Positions 10,548-24,400 of a stretch of DNA of 64,000 nucleotides are shown here, one piece after another (the first letter of the stretch is position 1; every line of letters begins with the position of its first letter). The notes beneath the pieces were generated by a model that was not told the origin of the DNA, ran no database searches, and saw only the letters and a program-made list of their open reading frames with translations. The position numbers were made by a program, and so were the translations under genes. This DNA is from Escarpia spicata (taxonomy: Eukaryota > Annelida > Polychaeta > Sabellida > Siboglinidae), in assembly GCA_963995525.1 (NCBI GenBank), contig OZ023207.1:4294491-4358490 (forward strand), read 5' to 3'.

Positions 10548-11120
10548 GCTGTAGAGATGTATTACTGTGCTCCATTGGAAACCAATGATAACGGTTAGTG
10601 GGACAATTCCAACTTGTGCGCAAACATACGGTTCGGTTTTAGAGGCTGTATAGTTGTGTTATTGTGCGCCATTGAAAGCTATGGCAACAGTCAGTCGGAC
10701 ATTTTCAACTCCAACTTGTGCGCAAAGATACGATTCGGAATTAATGGCTACAAAGCTGTATTTACCCTGCTTTATTGATACCTGATAACATTCATTTAGA
10801 CAATTTCAATTTGCGTAAGGTTATGATTCTGTTTTATTGGCTTTAGAAATGTATTACTGTGCTCCGTTGAAACCAGTGACGAAAGTCAATCAGACAATAT
10901 TATTCCAACGTGTACATAAAGTTACGATTCGGTCTTAGGTGCTATAGTGCTGTATTACTGTGGTCCATTGAAACCTATGATAACATTCAATCGGGCAATT
11001 ATAATGTGCGTTGAACGTTACGATTATGTATTAGTGGCTATGGAGTTGTGTCACTGTTCCATCGAAAGTCAGTCACACAATTTCAACTTTTGTGTAATGT
11101 TACGATTAGATTTTAGTAAA
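10548..11120. repeat. Diverged ~97-bp tandem repeat, about 6 copies
   Basis: A box like 'ttactgtgctcc' recurs near 10,562, 10,658, 10,762, 10,853, 10,954 and 11,051. Each is followed by 'gaaacc.atgataac.. tca.tc.gacaatt.caac.tgtgcg.aa..tacgattcgg' with many differences. This is an old array that has largely decayed. Confidence 0.75.
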
Positions 11121-11221
11121 ATTATACGTTTTGTTGTACTTCTTTCCAAGCGACCTGCAGTTGCATTTTGGTCAAATCCTAACATTGTTTGAAGACAAAA
11201 ATCAACGCGGAAGACGCTACC

Positions 11222-11292
11222 CGCCATTTGAACCCAATCAAGCCGCCATTTGTAACCCAATCAAGCCGCCATTTGTAACCCAATCAAGCCGG
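11222..11292. repeat. 23-bp tandem repeat, 3 copies
   Basis: 'aacccaatcaagccgcc' recurs at 11,231, 11,254 and 11,277 with period 23. Confidence 0.9.
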
Positions 11293-11395
11293 ATTCCGTC
11301 TCCGTTCACGGGATCCTTCAATCTTCGACACACACATATGCGGGAACTAGCAACTAGAAATTTAAGCCAATGCGCAACAGAAGTATTGCCGTCTA
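11280..11395 (+). repeat. Dispersed repeat, copy 1
   Basis: The region around 'catatgcgggaactagcaac' and 'aagccaatgcgcaac' matches 12,478-12,580 ('catatgcgacacactagcaac', 'aagtcaatacaatatg') in the same order and orientation, diverged by roughly a quarter. Confidence 0.55.
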
Positions 11396-12048
11396 CAAAT
11401 ATACCCTATCCTTTTTTTTATAAATATTAATTTCAGAGGCCAACAAATGCCACCAGATGGATACAGTGTCACAGTCACTTGCACTTGACGCGTGTATCCT
11501 GAATGCGGAAGTGAACAACTGATCTCCCGCCGTATCGAGTCTGCCTGCCGTGAGTAGCCAGGAGCGTAAACAGACACGTCCAGCCTTCGGTACGGAGAAG
11601 TAGCGTGTGGGCGCCTATGATGAGGTTGAACGTATGTTATTCTGCGATTTTCTAGGCCACTGTACGGCCATGGTGCTGGGTTACTTCCTGGAAGATGCCG
11701 TCAACTGTTCCCTGCCACAAGGCAGCAGGCACTACTATGTGTTCATTTCGTAGAATGCAATGCAATAAGTGCAGTGTTGTTCTTCTGTTGTTTACCCGTC
11801 TGTTAGGGGTGAGGCTGGCCACGATTCTGGTTCTCGATTTCAGTTAACATGTTTCTTTTCCATCACTGACCTTGCATTGCTCAGCAACTGTCTCCATTCC
11901 CCTTAATCTTTCGCTCTCGTTCTCCAGTCCTCTCCCAGTTCTTCCAAGTCTCTCTTACAAAGTCCTCCCATCGCAGTCTAGGTCGTCCTCCCCTCCTTTT
12001 CTCTTCCGCGTTCCCCTTCCACGTTTCCCTCCCGACGATCACAAGAGA
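11396..12048. other. No gene seen
   Basis: No supported coding or RNA feature. A pyrimidine-rich run lies at 11,890-12,030. Confidence 0.45.
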
Positions 12049-12435
12049 CACGTAACGGGGCACATTCTAAAGGTCTAGGGGTCACGTAGTGGGAGCACAT
12101 TCGAAAGGTCCACGGGGCACGTAACGGGGGTACATTCAAAAGGTATATGGGGGCACATAACGGTGATACATACAAAAGGTCTAGGGGGCACGTAACGGGG
12201 GCACATTCAAAAGGTCTAGAGGACACATAACGGGGGCACATTCAAAAGGTCTAGGGGGCACATAACGGTGATACATACAAAAGGTCTAAGGGGCAGGTAA
12301 CAGGGGCACATTCAAAAGGTCTAGAGGACACATAACGGGAGTACATTCAAAAGGTTTAGGGGGCACATAACGGGGGCACATTCAAAATGTCCAGGGGACA
12401 CGTAACGGGGACACATTTAAAAGGTCAAATTTCAA
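12049..12435. repeat. 35-bp G-rich tandem array, about 11 copies
   Basis: Units start with cacgtaac or cacataac at 12,049, 12,083, 12,118, 12,154, 12,189, 12,224, 12,259, 12,294, 12,329, 12,364 and 12,399. Each continues 'ggggcacattcaaaaggtc'. The text is unrelated to the main satellite although the period is also 35. Related units occur at 3,720-3,805. Confidence 0.9.
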
Positions 12436-12438
12436 AAA

Positions 12439-12466
12439 GGTCTGGGGGGAACGTTCCCCCTAGACC
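12439..12466. repeat. 28-bp near-perfect palindrome
   Basis: 'ggtctggggggaac' is followed immediately by 'gttccccctagacc'; the two halves are reverse complements with one mismatch. It sits at the end of the 35-bp G-rich array and reuses that unit's 'ggtctaggggg' text. Confidence 0.85.
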
Positions 12467-12477
12467 CCACCCTGTAC

Positions 12478-12580
12478 CCGCATACACTGTGAACACAGGG
12501 GATCATTCCATCCCTGACACAGGCATATGCGACACACTAGCAACAAGACATGTAAGTCAATACAATATGTGCCTTTCCCT
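12478..12580 (+). repeat. Dispersed repeat, copy 2
   Basis: Partner of 11,280-11,395: same order of blocks and same orientation. Confidence 0.55.
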
Positions 12581-12769
12581 TTTCATTGATAGTTCTATCA
12601 AAGGACAACGCATCAAAAAGTGTCAACATCGCCCGCATTTTATACATGTTCTCTGAATGCTAGGGTGAAACACTAGTCTATTCCCTCGTGTAAGGTCGGC
12701 TTGACATGAGAGTCCAGAAGAGTTGTCTCCGAAACGTCACAAAGTAAAAGGTGATAGGTGCTTTCTTAT

Positions 12770-12994
12770 GTAGCACAGTATCCAGTCATTAGAATTGCTC
12801 AAAGCGCTTTACTCTTTATTCCCTGGCATTTTCCACCACTGTCTATAGCCAGGTACTCATTCATGCAGATGAGTAAACTGGAGCAACGTAAAGTGACCGA
12901 ACTTTTCCAAGGTTCGACACCCCAGCACATGATTAGAACCCGGGTTGTCGCGATTGAGAGTCTGATGCTCTAGACACTGCGCCACAGCGCCACA
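12770..12994 (-). mobile_element. tRNA-headed SINE abutting the satellite
   Basis: On the minus strand the element starts at about 12,994 with a tRNA-like head. A box A-like 'tggcgcagtg' lies near 12,985 and a box B-like 'gggttctaatca' near 12,930. The body contains the complement of 'aactggagcaacgtaaagtg' and of 'agccaggtactcattcatgc', shared with copy b at 2,205-2,260. The 3' part (12,775-12,830) is shared with copy a. The first base of the main satellite follows directly upstream of the head. Confidence 0.7.
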
Positions 12995-12995
12995 T

Positions 12996-14250
12996 GACGT
13001 CGGACATGGATGTACAAAACACTGTAGTACGACGTCGGACATGGATGTACAAGACACAGTTATACGATGTCGGACATGGATGTACAAGACACAGTTGTAC
13101 GACGTCGGACATGGATGGATGTACAAGACACAGTTGTACGATGTCGGAGATGGATGTACAAGACACAGTTGTACGGCGTCGGACATGGATGCACACGACA
13201 CAGTTGTACGACGTGGGACATGGATGCACAAGACACAGTTGTACGATGTCGGACATGGATGTACAAGACACAGTTGTGCGATGTCGGACATGGATGCACA
13301 AGACACAGTTGTACGATGTCGGACATGGATGTAGAAGACACAGTTGTACGACGTCGGACATGGATGTAGAAGACACAGTTGTACGATGTCGGACATGGAT
13401 GTAGAAGACACAGTTGTACGATGTCGGACATGGATGTAGAAGACACAGTTGTACGATGTCGGACATGGATGTACAAGACACAGTTGTACGACGTCGGACA
13501 TGGATGGATGTACAAGACACAGTTGTACGATGTCGGAGATGGATGTACAAGACACAGTTGTACGTTGTCGGACATTGATGTACAAGACACAGCTGTACGG
13601 CGTCGGACATGGATGTACAAGACACAGTTGTACGACGTCGGACATGGATGTACAAGACACAGTTGTACGACGTCCGACATGGATGCACAAGACACAGTTG
13701 TACGGCGTCGGACATGGATGCACACGACACAGTTGTACGATGTCGGACATGGATGTACAAGACACAGTTGTGCGATGTCGGACATGGATGCACAAGACAC
13801 AGTTGTACGATGTCGGACATGGATGCGCACGACACAGTTGTACGATGTCGGACATGGATGGTCAAGACACAGTTGTACGGCGTCGGACATGGATGCACAA
13901 GACACAGTTGTACGACGTGGGACATGGATGCACAAGACACAGTTGTACGATGTCGGACATGGATGTACAAGACACAGCTGTACGATGTCGGACATGGATG
14001 CACAAGACACAGTTGTACGATGTCGGACATGGATGCGCACGACACATTTGTACGGCGTCGGACATGGATGCACACGACACAGTTGTACGGTGTCGGACAT
14101 GGATGCACAAGACACAGTTGTACGGCGTCGGACATGGATGCACAAGACAGTTGTACGGCGTCGGATATGGATGCACACGACACAGTTGTACGACGTCGGA
14201 CATGGATGCACAAGACACAGTTGTACGACGTCAAACATGGATGGTCAAGA
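12996..14250. repeat. Divergent left edge of the satellite
   Basis: Units here are more mixed than in the centre: ggcgtc, gtgggac, gcacac and gcgcac variants are common. Two units with a 4-base ggat duplication sit 389 bp apart (about 13,111 and 13,500; 11 units plus 4 bases). A unit near 14,149 lacks 2 bases. Edge divergence with a homogeneous core is the usual sign of unequal exchange acting mainly inside an array. Confidence 0.85.
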
Positions 14251-15420
14251 CACAGTTGTACGACTTCAGACATGGATGTACAAGACACAGTTGTACGATG
14301 TCGGACATGGATGCTCAAGACACAGTTGTACGATGTCGGACATGGATGTACAAGACACAGTAGTACGATGTCGGACATGGATGTACAAGGCACAGTTGTA
14401 CGATGTCGGACATGGATGTACACGACACAGTTGTACGACGTCGGACATGGATGGTCAAGACACAGTTGTACGACGTCAGACATGAATGCACAAGACACAG
14501 TTGTACGATGTCGGACATGGATGTAGAAGACACAGTTGTACGATGTCGGACATGGATGTAGAAGACACAGTTGTACGACGTCAGACATGGATGTACAAGA
14601 CACAGTTGTACGACGTCGGACATGGATGAAGAAGACACAGTTGTACGACGTCAGACATGGATGTACAAGACACAGTTGTACGATGTCGGACATGGATATA
14701 GAAGACACAGTTGTACGATGTCGGACATGGATTTAGAAGACATAGTTGTACGATGTCGGACCTGGATGTTCAAGACACAGTTGTAAGATGTCGGACATGG
14801 ATGTTCAAGACACAGTTGTACGATGTCGGACATGGATGTACAAGACACCGTTGTACGACGTCAAACATGGATGGTCAAGACACAGTTGTACGACGTCAGA
14901 CATGGATGCACAAGACACAGTTGTACGATGTCGGACATGGATGTACAAGACACAGTTGTACGATGTCAGACATGGATGTACAAGACACAGTTGTACGATG
15001 TCGGACATGGATGTAGAAGACACAGTTGTACGACGTCGGACATGGATGTACAAGACACAGTTGTACGACGTCGGACATGGATGAAGAAGACACAGTTGTA
15101 CGACGTCGGACATGGATGAAGAAGACACAGTTGTACGACGTCGGACATGGATGTACAAGACACAGTTGTACGACGTCGGACATGGATGTACAAGACACAG
15201 TTGTACGACGTCGGACATGGATGTAGAAGACACAGTTGTACGATTTCGGACATGGATGTAGAAGACACAATTGTACAGCGTCAGACATGGATGTACAAGA
15301 CACAGTTATACGATGTCGGACATGGATGTACAAGACACAGTTGTACGATTTCGGACATGGATGTAGAAGACACAATTGTACGACGTCAGACATGGATGTA
15401 CAAGACACAGTTGTACGATG

Positions 15421-18400
15421 TCGGACTTGGATTTAGAAGACATAGTTGTACGATGTCGGACCTGGATTTTCAAGACACAGTTGTAAGATGTCGAACATGG
15501 ATGTTCAAGTCACAGTTGTACGATGTCGGACATGGATGTACAAGACACCGTTGTACGACGTCAAACATGGATGGTCAAGACACAGTTGTACGACGTCAGA
15601 CATGGATGCACAAGTCACAGTTGTACGATGTCGGACATGGATGTAGAAGACACAGTTGTACGATGTCGGACATGGATGTACAAGACACAGTTGTACGATG
15701 TCGGACATGGATGTACAAGACACAGTTGTACGACGTCGGACATGGATGTACAAGACACAGTTGTACGACGTCGGACATGGATGTACAAGACACAGTTGTA
15801 CGACGTTGGACATGGATGTAGAAGACACAGTTGTACGACGTCGGACATGGATGTAGAAGACACAGTTGTACGATGTCGGACATGGATGTACAAGACACAG
15901 TTGTACGATGTCGGACATGGATATAGAAGACACAGTTGTACGACGTCGGACATGGATGTAGAAGACACAGTTGTACGATGTCGGACATGGATGTAGAAGA
16001 CACAGTTGTACGACGTCGGACATGGATGTAGAAGACACAGTTGTACGATGTCGGACATGGATGTACAAGACACAGTTGTACGATGTCGGACATGGATGTA
16101 GAAGACACAGTTGTACGATGTCGGACATGGATGTAGAAGACACAGTTGTACGATGTCGGACATGGATGTAGAAGACACAGTTGTACGACGTCGGACATGG
16201 ATGTAGAAGACACAGTTGTACGATGTCGGACATGGATGTAGAAGACACAGTTGTACGATGTCGGACATGGATGTACAAGACACAGTTGTACGATGTCGGA
16301 CATGGATGTACAAGACACAATTGTACGACGTCGGACATGGATGTACAAGACACAGTTGTACGACGTTGGACATGGATGTAGAAGACACAGTTGTACGACC
16401 TCGGACATGGATGTAGAAGACACAGTTGTATGATGTCGGATATGGATGTACAAGACACAGTTGTACGATGTCGGACATGGATGAACAAGACACAGTTGTA
16501 CGATGTCGGACATGGATATAGAAGACACAGTTGTACGACGTCGGACATGGATGTAGAAGACACAGTTGTACGATGTCGGACATGGATGTAGAAGACACAG
16601 TTGTACGATGTCGGACATGGATGTAGAAGACACGGTTGTACGATGTCGGATATGGATGTACAAGACACAGTTGTACGATGTCGGACATGGATGTAGAAGA
16701 CACAGTTGTACGATGTCGGACATGGATGTAGAAGACACAGTTGTACGATGTCGGACATGGATGTAGAAGACACAGTTGTACGACGTCGGACATGGATGTA
16801 GAAGACACAGTTGTACGATGTCGGACATGGATGTACAAGACACAGTTGTACGACGTCGGACATGGATGTAGAAGACACAGTTGTACGATGTCAGACATGG
16901 ATGCACAAGACACAGTTGTACGATGTCGCACATGGATGTACAAGACACAGTTGTACGATGTCGGACATGGATGTAGAAGACACAGTTGTACGATGTCGGA
17001 CATGGATGTAGAAGACACAGTTGTACGACGTCAGACATGGATGCACAAGACACAGTTGTACGATGTCGGACATGGATGTACAAGACACAGTTGTACGATG
17101 TCGGACATTGATGTAGAAGACACAGTTGTACGACGTCAGACATGGATGTAGAAGACACAGTTGTACGATGTCGGACATGGATGTACAAGACACAGTTGTA
17201 TGATGTCAGACATGGATGTAGAAGACACAGTTGTACGACGTCAGACATTGGTGTACAATACACAGTTGTTCGATATCGGACATGGATGTACAAGGCACAG
17301 TTGTACGACGTCAAACATGGATTGTCAAGACACAGTTGTACGATGTCGGACATGGATGCTCAAGACACAGTTGTACGATGTCGGACATGGATGTACAAGG
17401 CACAGTTGTACGATGTCGGACATGGATGTACACGACACAGTTGTACGACGTCGGACATGGATGGTCAAGACACAGTTGTACGACGTCAGACATGGATGCA
17501 CAAGACACAGTTGTACGATGTCGGACATGGATGTAGAAGACACAGTTGTACGATGTCGGACATGGATGTAGAAGACACAGTTGTACGACGTCAGACATGG
17601 ATGTACAAGACACAGTTGTACGACGTCGGACATGGATGAAGAAGACACAGTTGTACGACGTCAGACATGGATGTACAAGACACAGTTGTACGATGTCGGA
17701 CATGGATATAGAAGACACAGTTGTACGATGTCGGACATGGATTTAGAAGACATAGTTGTACGATGTCGGACCTGGATGTTCAAGACACAGTTGTAAGATG
17801 TCGGACATGGATGTTCAAGACACAGTTGTACGATGTCAGACATGGATGTACAAGACACAGTTGTACGACGTCAAACATGGATGGTCAAGACACCGTTGTA
17901 CGACGTCAGACATGGATGCACAAGACACAGTTGTACGATGTCGGACATGGATGTACAAGACACAGTTGTACGATGTCAGACATGGATGTACAAGACACAG
18001 TTGTACGATGTCGGACATGGATGTAGAAGACACAGTTGTACGACGTCGGACATGGATGTACAAGACACAGTTGTACGACGTCGGACATGGATGAAGAAGA
18101 CACAGTTGTACGACGTCGGACATGGATGAAGAAGACACAGTTGTACGACGTCGGACATGGATGTACAAGACACAGTTGTACGACGTCGGACATGGATGTA
18201 CAAGACACAGTTGTACGACGTCGGACATGGATGTAGAAGACACAGTTGTACGATTTCGGACATGGATGTAGAAGACACAATTGTACAGCGTCAGACATGG
18301 ATGTACAAGACACAGTTGTACGATGTCGGACATGGATGTACAAGACACAGTTGTACGATTTCGGACATGGATGTAGAAGACACAATTGTACGACGTCAGA

Positions 18401-21400
18401 CATGGATGTACAAGACACAGTTGTATGATGTCGGACTTGGATTTAGAATACATAGTTGTACGATGTCGGACCTGGATGTTCAAGACACAGTTGTAAGATG
18501 TCGAACATGGATGTTCAAGACACAGTTGTACGATGTCGGACATGGATGTACAAGACACCGTTGTACGACGTCAAACATGGATGGTCAAGACACAGTTGTA
18601 CGACGTCAGACATGGATGCACAAGTCACAGTTGTACGATGTCGGACATGGATGTAGAAGACACAGTTGTACGATGTCGGAAATGGATGTAGAAGACACAG
18701 TTGTACGATGTCGGACATGGATGTACAAGACACAGTTGTACGATGTCGGACATGGATGTACAAGACACAGTTGTACGACGTCGGACATGGATGTACAAGA
18801 CACAGTTGTACGACGTTGGACATGGATGTAGAAGACACAGTTGTACGACGTCGGACATGGATGTAGAAGACACAGTTGTACGATGTCGGACATGGATGTA
18901 CAAGACACAGTTGTACGATGTCGGACATGGATATAGAAGACACAGTTGTACGACGTCGGACATGGATGTAGAAGACACAGTTGTACGACGTCGGACATGG
19001 ATGTAGAAGACACAGTTGTACGACGTCGGACATGGATGTAGAAGACACAGTTGTACGATGTCGGACATGGATGTAGAAGACACAGTTGTACGATGTCGGA
19101 CATGGATGTACAAGACACAGTTGTACGATGTCGGACATGGATGTACAAGACACAGTTGTACGACGTCGGACATGGATGTACAAGACACAGTTGTACGACG
19201 TCGGACATGGATGTACAAGACACAGTTGTACGACGTTGGACATGGATGTAGAAGACACAGTTGTACGACGTCGGACATGGATGTAGAAGACACAGTTGTA
19301 TGATGTCGGACATGGATGTACAAGACACAGTTGTACGATGTCGGACATGGATGTACAAGACACAGTTGTACGATGTCGGACATGGATATAGAAGACACAG
19401 TTGTACGACGTCGGACATGGATGTAGAAGACACAGTTGTACGATGTCGGACATGGATGTAGAAGACACAGTTGTACGACGTCGGACATGGATGTAGAAGA
19501 CACGGTTGTACGATGTCGGACATGGATGTACAAGACACAGTTGTACGATGTCGGACATGGATGTAGAAGACACAGTTGTACGATGTCGGACATGGATGTA
19601 GAAGACACAGTTGTACGATGTCGGATATGGATGTAGAAGACACAGTTGTACGACGTCGGACATGGATGTAGAAGACACAGTTGTACGATGTCGGACATGG
19701 ATGTACAAGACACAGTTGTACGACGTCGGACATGGATGTAGAAGACACAGTTGTACGATGTCAGACATGGATGCACAAGACACAGTTGTACGATGTCGCA
19801 CATGGATGTACAAGACACAGTTGTACGATGTCGGACATGGATGTAGAAGACACAGTTGTACGATGTCGGACATGGATGTAGAAGACACAGTTGTACGACG
19901 TCAGACATGGATGCACAAGACACAGTTGTACGATGTCGGACATGGATGTACAAGACACAGTTGTACGATGTCGGACATTGATGTAGAAGACACAGTTGTA
20001 CGACGTCAGACATGGATGTAGAAGACACAGTTGTACGATGTCGGACATGGATGTACAAGACACAGTTGTATGATGTCAGACATGGATGTAGAAGACACAG
20101 TTGTACGACGTCAGACATTGGTGTACAAGACACAGTTGTTCGATATCGGACATGGATGTACAAGGCACAGTTGTACGACGTCAAACATGGATTGTCAAGA
20201 CACAGTTGTACGATGTCGGACATGGATGCTCAAGACACAGTTGTACGATGTCGGACATGGATGTACAAGGCACAGTTGTACGATGTCGGACATGGATGTA
20301 CACGACACAGTTGTACGACGTCGGACATGGATGGTCAAGACACAGTTGTACGACGTCAGACATGGATGCACAAGACACAGTTGTACGATGTCGGACATGG
20401 ATGTAGAAGACACAGTTGTACGATGTCGGACATGGATGTAGAAGACACAGTTGTACGACGTCAGACATGGATGTACAAGACACAGTTGTACGACGTCGGA
20501 CATGGATGAAGAAGACACAGTTGTACGACGTCAGACATGGATGTACAAGACACAGTAGTAAGATGTCGGACATGGATGTACAAGGCACAGTTGTACGATG
20601 TCGGACATGGATGTACACGACACAGTTGTACGACGTCGGACATGGATGTAGAAGACACAGTTGTACGACGTCAGACATGGATGTACAAGACACAGTTGTA
20701 CGACGTCGGACATGGATGAAGAAGACACAGTTGTACGACGTCAGACATGGATGTACAAGACACAGTTGTACGATGTCGGACATGGATATAGAAGACACAG
20801 TTGTACGATGTCGGACATGGATTTAGAAGACATAGTTGTACGATGTCGGACCTGGATGTTCAAGACACAGTTGTAAGATGTCGGACATGGATGTTCAAGA
20901 CACAGTTGTACGATGTCAGACATGGATGTACAAGACACAGTTGTACGACGTCAAACATGGATGGTCAAGACACCGTTGTACGACGTCAGACATGGATGCA
21001 CAAGACACAGTTGTACGATGTCGGACATGGATGTACAAGACACAGTTGTACGATGTCAGACATGGATGTACAAGACACAGTTGTACGATGTCGGACATGG
21101 ATGTAGAAGACACAGTTGTACGACGTCGGACATGGATGTACAAGACACAGTTGTACGACGTCGGACATGGATGAAGAAGACACAGTTGTACGACGTCGGA
21201 CATGGATGAAGAAGACACAGTTGTACGACGTCGGACATGGATGTACAAGACACAGTTGTACGACGTCGGACATGGATGTACAAGACACAGTTGTACGACG
21301 TCGGACATGGATGTAGAAGACACAGTTGTACGATTTCGGACATGGATGTAGAAGACACAATTGTACAGCGTCAGACATGGATGTACAAGACACAGTTGTA

Positions 21401-24400
21401 CGATGTCGGACATGGATGTACAAGACACAGTTGTACGATTTCGGACATGGATGTAGAAGACACAATTGTACGACGTCAGACATGGATGTACAAGACACAG
21501 TTGTATGATGTCGGACTTGGATTTAGAATACATAGTTGTACGATGTCGGACCTGGATGTTCAAGACACAGTTGTAAGATGTCGAACATGGATGTTCAAGA
21601 CACAGTTGTACGATGTCGGACATGGATGTACAAGACACCGTTGTACGACGTCAAACATGGATGGTCAAGACACAGTTGTACGACGTCAGACATGGATGCA
21701 CAAGTCACAGTTGTACGATGTCGGACATGGATGTAGAAGACACAGTTGTACGATGTCGGAAATGGATGTAGAAGACACAGTTGTACGATGTCGGACATGG
21801 ATGTACAAGACACAGTTGTACGATGTCGGACATGGATGTACAAGACACAGTTGTACGACGTCGGACATGGATGTACAAGACACAGTTGTACGACGTCGGA
21901 CATGGATGTACAAGACACAGTTGTACGACGTTGGACATGGATGTAGAAGACACAGTTGTACGACGTCGGACATGGATGTAGAAGACACAGTTGTACGATG
22001 TCGGACATGGATGTACAAGACACAGTTGTACGATGTCGGACATGGATATAGAAGACACAGTTGTACGACGTCGGACATGGATGTAGAAGACACAGTTGTA
22101 CGACGTCGGACATGGATGTAGAAGACACAGTTGTACGACGTCGGACATGGATGTAGAAGACACAGTTGTACGATGTCGGACATGGATGTAGAAGACACAG
22201 TTGTACGATGTCGGACATGGATGTACAAGACACAGTTGTACGATGTCGGACATGGATGTACAAGACACAGTTGTACGACGTCGGACATGGATGTACAAGA
22301 CACAGTTGTACGACGTCGGACATGGATGTACAAGACACAGTTGTACGACGTTGGACATGGATGTAGAAGACACAGTTGTACGACGTCGGACATGGATGTA
22401 GAAGACACAGTTGTATGATGTCGGACATGGATGTACAAGACACAGTTGTACGATGTCGGACATGGATGTACAAGACACAGTTGTACGATGTCGGACATGG
22501 ATATAGAAGACACAGTTGTACGACGTCGGACATGGATGTAGAAGACACAGTTGTACGATGTCGGACATGGATGTAGAAGACACAGTTGTACGACGTCGGA
22601 CATGGATGTAGAAGACACGGTTGTACGATGTCGGACATGGATGTACAAGACACAGTTGTACGATGTCGGACATGGATGTAGAAGACACAGTTGTACGATG
22701 TCGGACATGGATGTAGAAGACACAGTTGTACGATGTCGGATATGGATGTAGAAGACACAGTTGTACGACGTCGGACATGGATGTAGAAGACACAGTTGTA
22801 CGATGTCGGACATGGATGTACAAGACACAGTTGTACGACGTCGGACATGGATGTAGAAGACACAGTTGTACGATGTCAGACATGGATGCACAAGACACAG
22901 TTGTACGATGTCGCACATGGATGTACAAGACACAGTTGTACGATGTCGGACATGGATGTAGAAGACACAGTTGTACGATGTCGGACATGGATGTAGAAGA
23001 CACAGTTGTACGACGTCAGACATGGATGCACAAGACACAGTTGTACGATGTCGGACATGGATGTACAAGACACAGTTGTACGATGTCGGACATTGATGTA
23101 GAAGACACAGTTGTACGACGTCAGACATGGATGTAGAAGACACAGTTGTACGATGTCGGACATGGATGTACAAGACACAGTTGTATGATGTCAGACATGG
23201 ATGTAGAAGACACAGTTGTACGACGTCAGACATTGGTGTACAAGACACAGTTGTTCGATATCGGACATGGATGTACAAGGCACAGTTGTACGACGTCAAA
23301 CATGGATTGTCAAGACACAGTTGTACGATGTCGGACATGGATGCTCAAGACACAGTTGTACGATGTCGGACATGGATGTACAAGGCACAGTTGTACGATG
23401 TCGGACATGGATGTACACGACACAGTTGTACGACGTCGGACATGGATGGTCAAGACACAGTTGTACGACGTCAGACATGGATGCACAAGACACAGTTGTA
23501 CGATGTCGGACATGGATGTAGAAGACACAGTTGTACGATGTCGGACATGGATGTAGAAGACACAGTTGTACGACGTCAGACATGGATGTACAAGACACAG
23601 TTGTACGACGTCGGACATGGATGAAGAAGACACAGTTGTACGACGTCAGACATGGATGTACAAGACACAGTAGTAAGATGTCGGACATGGATGTACAAGG
23701 CACAGTTGTACGATGTCGGACATGGATGTACACGACACAGTTGTACGACGTCGGACATGGATGGTCAAGACACAGTTGTACGACGTCAGACATGGATGCA
23801 CAAGACACAGTTGTACGATGTCGGACATGGATGTAGAAGACACAGTTGTACGATGTCGGACATGGATGTAGAAAACACAGTTGTACGACGTCAGACATGG
23901 ATGTACAAGACACAGTTGTACGACGTCGGACATGGATGAAGAAGACACAGTTGTACGACGTCAGACATGGATGTACAAGACACAGTTGTACGATGTCGGA
24001 CATGGATATAGAAGACACAGTTGTACGATGTCGGACATGGATTTAGAAGACATAGTTGTACGATGTCGGACCTGGATGTTCAAGACACAGTTGTACGATG
24101 TCGGACATGGATGTTCAAGACACAGTTGTACGATGTCGGACATGGATGTTCAAGACACAGTTGTACGATGTCAGACATGGATGTACAAGACACAGTTGTA
24201 CGACGTCAAACATGGATGGTCAAGACACCGTTGTACGACGTCAGACATGGATGCACAAGACACAGTTGTACGATGTCGGACATGGATGTACAAGACACAG
24301 TTGTACGATGTCAGACATGGATGTACAAGACACAGTTGTACGATGTCGGACATGGATGTAGAAGACACAGTTGTACGACGTCGGACATGGATGTACAAGA

